A DNA stretch of 64,000 nucleotides, taken from positions 62,001-126,000 of the forward strand of contig JAWKVC010000002.1 of NCBI GenBank assembly GCA_041398245.1, given 5' to 3'. Below the pieces are notes generated by a model. It had not been told where the DNA came from. It did not search any database and saw only the letters and a program-made list of their open reading frames with translations. Within the stretch, counting starts at the first letter, position 1. Every line of letters starts with the position of its first letter. This document shows, piece by piece, positions 58,208 through 64,000 of the stretch. The stretch comes from UBA7672 sp041398245. GTDB lineage: Bacteria > Pseudomonadota > Alphaproteobacteria > Caulobacterales > Hyphomonadaceae. The position numbers and the translations under genes were made by a program.

Positions 58208-59077
58208 ATGATATTGAAGAAGCTCGGCGCAGCATTGGCGGCCATGTTCCTGCTGGCGACGCCCGCGTTCGCGCAGGCGAACTGGAACAAGCCGACCGAA
58301 CCATTCCACATCATCGACAATATCTATTATGTCGGCACGGAAGGGCTGGGCGCCTACCTGTTCACGGGACCGGAAGGTCATGTGCTGCTCGATGGCGCGA
58401 CGCCGCAGGGCGCGGCCATCATCAAGGCGAACATCGCGAAGCTTGGCTTCAAGCTGAGCGATGTGAAGATCCTGCTCAACAGCCATGCCCACTTCGATCA
58501 TTCGGGCGGGCTGGCGGAACTGAAGAAGGACAGCGGCGCGAAGCTGTTTGCGATGGAGGGCGATGTCTCCGCGCTGGAGGGCGGCTTCTATCTCGGCAGC
58601 GAAGACGTGCATCAGATGGACGCTCCGCCCGTGAAGGTGGATGGCGTTCTCAAGGATGGCGATCACGTGACGCTCAAGGGCATCGACCTGATCGCCCATC
58701 TGACCCCCGGCCATTCGCGCGGCTGCACGTCGTGGGGCACGACCGCCAGCGCCTATGGCGATAACTATGAGGTGCTGGTGTTCTGTTCGGCGACGGTCGC
58801 GGCCAACCGCATCACCTCGCCGGTGCAGTACGAGGGCATTGTTGCGGATTATCGTTCGACCTTCGCCAAGGCGAAGACGATGAAGGTGGATATTCCCCTC
58901 GCCCCGCATCCGGAGTTCTTCGGCATCCTGCAGAAAGCGGACAAGGCGAAGGCCGACAAGACCCAGAACTACTTCATCGATCCCGGCGCGTTCCAACCCT
59001 ACATCGCGAGGCTGGAAGAGGCGTTCGAAACAACGCTGAAACAGCGCACCGAAGCCGCGAAGGCGGGCGCACAGTGA
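58208..59077 (+). CDS. subclass B3-type metallo-beta-lactamase
   Basis: 289 residues from the ATG at 58208. Signal peptide MILKKLGAALAAMFLLATPA cleaved near AFAQ, so periplasmic. Zn1 site H93/H95 with D97 and H98 in NSHAHFDHSGG, a further His in HLTPGHSRGCTSW (the B3 signature G-H-x-x-G-C-x-x-W), and HPEFF near the C terminus for the last ligand (APHPEFFGIL). This set of motifs is that of class B3 enzymes (L1, FEZ, CAU families); activity and spectrum cannot be read from sequence. The next gene starts within its stop codon. Confidence 0.9.
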   Translation: MILKKLGAALAAMFLLATPAFAQANWNKPTEPFHIIDNIYYVGTEGLGAYLFTGPEGHVLLDGATPQGAAIIKANIAKLGFKLSDVKILLNSHAHFDHSGGLAELKKDSGAKLFAMEGDVSALEGGFYLGSEDVHQMDAPPVKVDGVLKDGDHVTLKGIDLIAHLTPGHSRGCTSWGTTASAYGDNYEVLVFCSATVAANRITSPVQYEGIVADYRSTFAKAKTMKVDIPLAPHPEFFGILQKADKAKADKTQNYFIDPGAFQPYIARLEEAFETTLKQRTEAAKAGAQ

Positions 59078-59577
59078 GGCGCATGATCCTTGCGGCGGCG
59101 GCCGTACTGAGCGCAGGCCCGGCGCTGGCGCAGGACGCGGCGGCGCACAGCTTCAGCGGACCGGACGGAATGACTGTCGAGGTGCAGACGCTGGCGGGAC
59201 GGGCCGGTCCCTTCCCGCACATGCTGCAGTTCGGCGAGGAAACGCCATCGGTGCTGACCTTCACCGCAGAGATCGCGATGGACGACAGCGTCTTCCTCGG
59301 CAATCCGCGCGCCAGCATTGTGCCCGGCGCGAAACAGCCGGTGGCCGTGTTTCAGGTGTCGCCCTACAGGGGCTTCGACTACAGCGCGACCATGACCACG
59401 CTGTGCGGGAGCGACACAGGCATTCCCTTCATCGGCATCGAGAGCGCGGCTGGCTCGATCCGCAAGAAGGGCTTTGCGGGCGGCGCGGCGGCCAGGCTCT
59501 ATGTCTACGAAGAGACGTTTGAGCCCGGCCGCGTCGTGCTGCGCCTGTGCAAAGCGCTGGACCTGTCCGCAGACTAG
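59074..59577 (+). CDS. exported hypothetical protein
   Basis: 167 residues from the GTG at 59074 (GTGA overlap with the beta-lactamase stop; ATG at 59083 is possible). Signal peptide MILAAAAVLSAGPALAQ, then a mainly beta domain: GPDGMTVEVQTLAGRAGPFP, FTAEIAMDDSVFLGNP, RGFDYSATMTTLCGSDTGIP and AARLYVYEETFEPGRVVLRL. Two Cys (LCGSDT and LCKALD). Coupled to the B3 enzyme, so possibly related, but no known function. Stop overlaps the convergent SRPBCC gene by 4 nt. Confidence 0.75.
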   Translation: MRRMILAAAAVLSAGPALAQDAAAHSFSGPDGMTVEVQTLAGRAGPFPHMLQFGEETPSVLTFTAEIAMDDSVFLGNPRASIVPGAKQPVAVFQVSPYRGFDYSATMTTLCGSDTGIPFIGIESAAGSIRKKGFAGGAAARLYVYEETFEPGRVVLRLCKALDLSAD

Positions 59578-60197
59578 CTGCGCGGCGGCAACGTGCCGCC
59601 TTCGGCGAGGATCTTCATGTTGCTGAGTGCGCGGGTGAACGCCGTGCGACGGCGTTCGACATCGGCGGCCTTGGCGGCTTCATCGCCCGCAACCAGCGAC
59701 AGGTCATAGACCAGCGTATAGATCAGCCGCGTCGTGTTCGCATCGATTGCGCGGGCCTCCAGCGTACCGTGATAGAGGTTGTAGGAGCGGCCTTCGCGCA
59801 CGGGCTGGGTGTAGGTGTAGGAATACTCCGTCTTGCCGACGAGGATCTCCGCGCCGACCGACCGGACCGACCCGACCTCGCCATCCTTGCCCGACGTGAT
59901 CGTGCAGCCCGCCGCGATCTGGAACCATTCGGCGATGTCGCAATACTTGCCGACGCGCGCCCAGACATCCTTCACTGGCTTGTTGACCGTGATCTCCATC
60001 GGGATGGTGACGTAGCTGAAATCGGGAACCTGCAGCGGCGGCGGACCGGATGGCGCAGCCGGCGCCGGGGCGGCGGTCTGCATGGTCGCCGGTGGCGCAA
60101 CCGTTGTGGGCTCTTCGATCGTTCGCGCCGTCACCACCACACAGCCTGAAGCAAGGCCAGCCAGCATTACAGCGCCAATCGCGCGCAGATCCGTCAT
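59574..60197 (-). CDS. SRPBCC family lipoprotein
   Basis: 207 residues. Signal peptide MTDLRAIGAVMLAGLASGC with lipobox ASGC, a Pro/Ala/Thr linker (TVAPPATMQTAAPAPAAPSG), then a START/SRPBCC-type beta-grasp domain: MEITVNKPVKDVWARVGKYC, VGSVRSVGAEILVGKTEYSY, YNLYHGTLEARAIDANTTRL and YTLVYDLSLVAGDEAAKAAD. Likely binds a hydrophobic ligand at the envelope. Role unknown. Preceded by a moderate ribosome-binding site. Confidence 0.88.
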   Translation of the reverse strand: MTDLRAIGAVMLAGLASGCVVVTARTIEEPTTVAPPATMQTAAPAPAAPSGPPPLQVPDFSYVTIPMEITVNKPVKDVWARVGKYCDIAEWFQIAAGCTITSGKDGEVGSVRSVGAEILVGKTEYSYTYTQPVREGRSYNLYHGTLEARAIDANTTRLIYTLVYDLSLVAGDEAAKAADVERRRTAFTRALSNMKILAEGGTLPPRS

Positions 60198-60283
60198 TCC
60201 GTCCTCCCGATGCAGTCTTGTCTGGCGATCATATGAAGCGGGACGGCATCAGCAAGCAAGCCGGGGCCCGAATGCAGAAGACG

Positions 60284-61324
60284 CTAGCTTTCCTCGTCTT
60301 CGTCCCCGAACAGGGGTGTCTGGAAGCTGGCCGGCGGCTTGAGGCCGACGCGCTCCCACGCCTTAGGCGTTGCGACCCGGCCGCGCGGCGTGCGCGCGAC
60401 GAAGCCCTGCTGCATCAGATAGGGTTCGATCACTTCCTCGATGGCGTCGCGCGCTTCGGACAATGCGGCGGCCAGCGTGTCGGCGCCGACGGGCCCGCCG
60501 CTATAGGTTTTCACCAGCGCCTGCAGATAGCGGCGGTCGAGCGCATCGAGTCCGTCTTCATCAACCTCCAGTCGCGCCAGCGCATTCGCGGCGCTCCTGC
60601 TGTCGATCTTCGCGCCTTCGGCTTCGCAGAAGTCGCGCACGCGGCGCAGCAGGCGCACGGCGATGCGCGGCGTTCCGCGCGAGCGGCCGGCGATCTCTTC
60701 GGCGCCATCCTGCGTGATCGCTGCGCCGAGTTTCAGACCGGCGCGGCGGATGATCGAGCCGAGTTCCTCGCGCGTGTAGAAATCGAGGCGGACCGGAATG
60801 CCGAAGCGGTCGCGCAGCGGCGTCGACAACAGGCCCGCCCGCGTCGTGGCGCCGACCAGTGTGAAGGGTGGCAGATCGATCTTCACCGAGCGGGCGCTGG
60901 GCCCTTCCCCGATGATCAGATCGAGCGTGTGATCCTCCATCGCCGGATAGAGGATCTCCTCGACGTGCGCCGGCAGGCGGTGAATTTCGTCAATGAAAAG
61001 CACATCGCGCGCTTCGAGATTGGTGAGCAGCGCGGCCAGATCGCCCGCCTTGGCGATGACGGGCCCCGAGGTGGCGCGGAAGCCGACGCCCATCTCGCGC
61101 GAGAGGATCTGCGCCAGCGTCGTCTTGCCGAGACCGGGCGGGCCCGACAGCAGCACGTGATCGAGCGCATCGCCGCGCTTGCGCGCGGCCGAGACAAAGA
61201 TCTTGAGGTTGGCCTTGGCGGCCTGCTGACCGGTGAATTCATCGAAAGCCGTCGGCCGCAGGGCGCGATCCATCGCCTCGCCCGGCTGGCGTTCGGGGTC
61301 CGTGATGTCTCCGTCTCGCGTCAT
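60284..61324 (-). CDS. ruvB: Holliday junction branch migration helicase RuvB
   Basis: 346 residues. AAA+ motor of RuvABC: DRALRPTAFDEFTGQQAAKA at the N terminus, Walker A LLSGPPGLGKTTLAQIL, Walker B VLFIDEIHRLPAHVEEILYP, sensor segment LVGATTRAGLLSTPLRDRFG and the winged-helix tail SRGTPRIAVRLLRRVRDFCE, FVARTPRGRVATPKAWERVG. ruvA and ruvC are not in this window, unlike the common ruvCAB layout. Downstream of the DUF445/SemiSWEET region on the opposite strand. Confidence 0.98.
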   Translation of the reverse strand: MTRDGDITDPERQPGEAMDRALRPTAFDEFTGQQAAKANLKIFVSAARKRGDALDHVLLSGPPGLGKTTLAQILSREMGVGFRATSGPVIAKAGDLAALLTNLEARDVLFIDEIHRLPAHVEEILYPAMEDHTLDLIIGEGPSARSVKIDLPPFTLVGATTRAGLLSTPLRDRFGIPVRLDFYTREELGSIIRRAGLKLGAAITQDGAEEIAGRSRGTPRIAVRLLRRVRDFCEAEGAKIDSRSAANALARLEVDEDGLDALDRRYLQALVKTYSGGPVGADTLAAALSEARDAIEEVIEPYLMQQGFVARTPRGRVATPKAWERVGLKPPASFQTPLFGDEDEES

Positions 61325-61381
61325 GGCTCTGCTTGTGGCGCCGTTCGCGGATGAAAGGAACAGTTGAAGAACAACGAGCCG

Positions 61382-61675
61382 TTAATTCCGGGCCGCCGCC
61401 CGCCGCGCCCGCGCGGCCGCCATCACCGCGCTGACCTTCAGGGCGAGAATTGTGGCGGCCAGGATGACCGTGACTCCATTGGCGATAATGATCGACCACT
61501 GCCACGTCATCAGGCCGTAGACGCCCCACAACATCACGCCCGCTGTGAACAACGCGTACATCGTCAGCGAGATCGCTTCGGTCTTGCGCGTGTGCACGAC
61601 CTTTATGGCCTGCGGCAGAAACGACAGTGTCGTAAGGAAAGCGGCGGCCGCCCCGATCATTTCCTCAGTCGTCAC
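61382..61675 (-). CDS. SemiSWEET transporter
   Basis: 97 residues from the GTG at 61675, where GGGAG lies 8 nt upstream (an ATG at 61660 is too close to GAGG). Three TM helices: MIGAAAAFLTTLSFLPQAIK, ALFTAGVMLWGVYGLMTWQW and IIIANGVTVILAATILALKV. Matches the MtN3/SemiSWEET pattern with the PQ motif (LPQAIKV) and TRKTEAISLTMYAL. Dimers transport sugars by facilitated diffusion; substrate unknown. Confidence 0.88.
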   Translation of the reverse strand: MTTEEMIGAAAAFLTTLSFLPQAIKVVHTRKTEAISLTMYALFTAGVMLWGVYGLMTWQWSIIIANGVTVILAATILALKVSAVMAAARARRAAARN

Positions 61676-61763
61676 CGCGAAGTCTCCCAATTCCGGCCAC
61701 GATCCGGAAGCCTCTGGCCGCGTCATTCTGGAATGGCCCCGGGGCCGTCAGCAGCGCTATACC

Positions 61764-63083
61764 ATGCCCTATGACTCTGACATCCATTTCGACCGCCGCG
61801 ACACGATGACCGGAGGAAGCGGACCATCGTCCGTGGCCGCCGATGGCGGCTATGCCCGTCTCGTCCGGATGCGCCGGCTGGCCAATGGCCTGCTGATCAT
61901 GATCATGGTGTTGTTCGTGTTTTCCCATATGTGGGAGCCGCCCGGACAGGACTGGGACATGCACTGGCGCTTCGTGCGCGCCTTCGCCGAAGCCGCGATG
62001 GTGGGCGGGTTGGCCGACTGGTTCGCCGTCACCGCCATCTTCCGCCGGCCCTTCGGCCTGCCGATCCCGCACACGGCGGTGATCCCCAACAACCAGGACC
62101 GTATCGCCGACGCCGTCGGCCGCTTCATCGCTGACAACTTCCTGAAGCCGAGCCTGGTCGCCGAGCGCGTCAAGGACAAGGACCTTTCCGAAGCGCTGGG
62201 CAAGTGGCTGTCGGAACCGGCGCAGTCGACGGCGCTTGCCGGCGGGCTTGTCTCGGCCGTGCCCGCCCTGCTCGATGCGCTGGACGATGAGACTGTTGCG
62301 GACTTCCTGCGCAAGCAGGCGGCGTCCGCCGTCGAGGGCGCAAGCGTCGCGCCGGCTTTTAGTTCCGTCCTTGAGGCGCTGGCCGAACAGGGCCGGCATC
62401 AGGCCATTCTCGACGCCCTGCTGAAGCAGGGATACCGGCTGCTGGAAGAGAACCAGGAGTTGATCCGCGACCGCATCCGCGACCGTTCGGGCTGGCTGAT
62501 GCGCTTCGTCAGCGCGGACCGCAAGGTAGCGGACTCGGTGATCAATGCGATGAGCGACCTGCTCTATGAAGTGGCGATCCATCGCAACCACCCGCTGCGC
62601 GAGCGTCTGAACCAGATGGTCGCGGAGTTCGCGGACAAGCTGCGCCGCGATCCGGACCTGCAGGCGCGGGTCGGGTCATGGATCCAGGAAGCTGCGGCGC
62701 ATCCGACCGTCACCAATGCGGTGGAGGCCGGCTGGGTCGAGTTCAAGGCGGCGCTGCGGCGCGACTGTCTCAGCCCCAATGGCCGGCTGCGCAACTGGAT
62801 CCAGAACGCCCTGACCAATCTCGGCGAAGGTCTTGTGCGCGAGCCCAAGGTGCGCGCGGCGCTGAACTCACGCCTCAAGGGTCTGCTGGTCGAACTGGCG
62901 GCGCGCCATGGCGAGGATGTCGCCAAGCTGGTCTCCGAAACCATCCGCAAATGGGACTCGCAGACCATTGTCGACAAGCTGGAGCTGAATGTCGGCCGCG
63001 ACCTTCAGTACATCCGCCTCAACGGCACGATCATCGGCGGCCTTGTCGGCCTGATCCTGCACATCGGCGCGGAAGTGCTCTAG
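61764..63083 (+). CDS. DUF445 domain-containing membrane protein
   Basis: 439 residues from the ATG at 61764. N-terminal TM (LANGLLIMIMVLFVFSHMWE), the DUF445 signature FAEAAMVGGLADWFAVTAIF followed by RRPFGLPIPHTAVIPNNQDR and IADAVGRFIADNFL, a long helical cytoplasmic or periplasmic region with repeated LDALLKQGYRLLEENQELIR-like segments, and a C-terminal hydrophobic helix IIGGLVGLILHIGAEVL. Often called YjiN-like; molecular role unknown. The stop is 4 nt past the start of the next gene's stop (convergent overlap). Confidence 0.93.
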   Translation: MPYDSDIHFDRRDTMTGGSGPSSVAADGGYARLVRMRRLANGLLIMIMVLFVFSHMWEPPGQDWDMHWRFVRAFAEAAMVGGLADWFAVTAIFRRPFGLPIPHTAVIPNNQDRIADAVGRFIADNFLKPSLVAERVKDKDLSEALGKWLSEPAQSTALAGGLVSAVPALLDALDDETVADFLRKQAASAVEGASVAPAFSSVLEALAEQGRHQAILDALLKQGYRLLEENQELIRDRIRDRSGWLMRFVSADRKVADSVINAMSDLLYEVAIHRNHPLRERLNQMVAEFADKLRRDPDLQARVGSWIQEAAAHPTVTNAVEAGWVEFKAALRRDCLSPNGRLRNWIQNALTNLGEGLVREPKVRAALNSRLKGLLVELAARHGEDVAKLVSETIRKWDSQTIVDKLELNVGRDLQYIRLNGTIIGGLVGLILHIGAEVL

Positions 63084-64000
63084 GGCTTCGCTCCGCGCTG
63101 CTGTTCCGCGCGCCGTGCGCCCATCAGGATGTTGGGCAGCGAGTGATTGCCCTCATGACAGGCATGCTCAAGCATGGGCTGGTCGGTGAGATAGAGCGAA
63201 TACTCGGCCTGCCACGGCGCTGTGTAGATCGCGGGATTCTCGACCGTGTACTGGTAGAGCAGCTCGTCCGCTGCGACGCGCGTGAAGCGCTCGATGATCT
63301 TGCTGTCGGATGGCACCACCAGATTGGCGAAGGCGCGGATGCGGTCGCCCTCGGGCGGATCGATGGTTTCGACAACCAGCGTGTCGCCGTCCCAACGCGC
63401 GATGGAATCGCCGAGCAGATTGCGGACGGGCTTGGGCTGGTGCGTGTCGGTGAAGGGAATGATCCGCGCTTCGCCGCCATACTCGGTGTAGATGACGACG
63501 TGATCGGCCGTCTGCAGGATCATGCGCGGGTTGGCGCTGGTGGTGCCGACGCCCGTGACGGGCGGCAAGCCAAGGCTGGTGACGCACCGCTCCCAGTTCG
63601 GGCGCTGTTCGGGATTGTCGTAGGGCGCGTTGCCATAGCGGCCCGCCTCGCGGCGCGCTTCGGGCGTGTAGTGCAACCTGCCATCGGCAGGCGCGATCAG
63701 CGCGCGCGAGCGGCGTTCGCCGCGCACAATGGGAAGGCCATCGGCGGCGCGCATCAGTTCGGGCACTTCGGGATCAAGCTGGCGATCGAAACCTTGGGCA
63801 ATGCCGTTCGCGACCTGCGCAGCCATCGCCTGCGCGGCTTGCTCTGGCAGCACGAGCGGGATCGGGTCCTTGCCGGTGGCCTCAAGCAGAATGACGAAAT
63901 TGTGGGTCCAGGTGCCTTCGAGGCTGGGGTGGCCGAAGGAGGTACGCGGCGCTGTGTAGGCCGCCTCGGTCGTGGCGGCGGGCGGCGCGCCCTGCGCGGA
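63080..64000 (-). CDS. secreted hypothetical protein, 5' end beyond the window
   Basis: The frame is open from the window edge to the stop at 63080, so at least 306 residues are present. A motif EGTWTHNFVILLEATG, then ERCVTSLGLPPVTGVGTTSA, ADHVVIYTEYGGEARIIPFT, GDTLVVETIDPPEGDRIRAF, IERFTRVAADELLYQYTVEN and ACHEGNHSLPNILMGARRAE define a widespread family of proteobacterial and acidobacterial exported proteins without assigned function; the repeated pattern resembles DUF-type beta-rich domains. Catalytic residues cannot be named. Confidence 0.75.
   Translation of the reverse strand, partial: SAQGAPPAATTEAAYTAPRTSFGHPSLEGTWTHNFVILLEATGKDPIPLVLPEQAAQAMAAQVANGIAQGFDRQLDPEVPELMRAADGLPIVRGERRSRALIAPADGRLHYTPEARREAGRYGNAPYDNPEQRPNWERCVTSLGLPPVTGVGTTSANPRMILQTADHVVIYTEYGGEARIIPFTDTHQPKPVRNLLGDSIARWDGDTLVVETIDPPEGDRIRAFANLVVPSDSKIIERFTRVAADELLYQYTVENPAIYTAPWQAEYSLYLTDQPMLEHACHEGNHSLPNILMGARRAEQQRGAKP

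Overview
The window is a gene-dense, high-GC piece of an alphaproteobacterial chromosome. Several things point there: a ddl-ftsQ cell-wall/division block; the ybgC-tolQRAB-pal-cpoB-tilS-ftsH order; an NDUFA9-type protein beside uppP; the IscU-like scaffold near folE and cysS; and a FAD-dependent MnmC. A Caulobacterales/Hyphomonadaceae-like host is my inference, not a proof. I saw no rRNA, tRNA, CRISPR array, insertion sequence or prophage.

Layout. 1-1.6 kb: ddl and the start of ftsQ (leftward), followed by a structured 655-bp intergenic region. 2.2-8.7 kb: an M20 amidohydrolase, a hybrid histidine kinase, an AbgT-type transporter and a PHP-domain lipoprotein. 8.7-15.2 kb (leftward): thrS coupled to a small protein and a GT2 glycosyltransferase that share an N-terminal domain, then yidD, a GNAT protein and a GT-C-like membrane protein. 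15.3-24 kb: a sigma factor, a VOC protein, an Fe-S scaffold, a CHAD protein, an ExoD-like protein, cysS, folE with a structured leader, NDUFA9 and uppP. 24-30.5 kb: glutamate synthase as gltD-DUF6614-gltB. 30.5-34.4 kb: small enzymes and mnmC.

34.2-40 kb is the most unusual part. It is a phage-shock-protein (PSP) envelope-stress locus whose activator pspF diverges from a predicted sigma-54-driven operon. The operon encodes an overlooked 45-residue protein, PspA, PspB and PspC, then an 81-residue membrane protein and eight consecutive small proteins. Those eight all end in the same roughly 25-residue PspB/PspC-like tail. A 13-bp hairpin separates pspABC from this array, and the likely terminator lies antisense inside the mnmC coding sequence. 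pspF is followed by a WecG/TagA glycosyltransferase and a coiled-coil/MORN protein.

40-54.8 kb: a GST, membrane proteins, then the Tol-Pal envelope complex, a YbjN protein, tilS and ftsH. The ftsH reading frame is broken by about five single-base indels within about 470 bp, while the encoded protein is otherwise conserved, so sequence error is the first suspicion. 54.8-64 kb: a MarR regulator divergent from a methyltransferase with a clear operator, an MDR oxidoreductase, a Crp-family regulator next to a subclass-B3-type metallo-beta-lactamase, ruvB, a SemiSWEET transporter, a DUF445 protein and a 5'-truncated secreted protein. Overall the window is rich in envelope biology: division, Tol-Pal, PSP, undecaprenyl recycling and glycosyltransferases.
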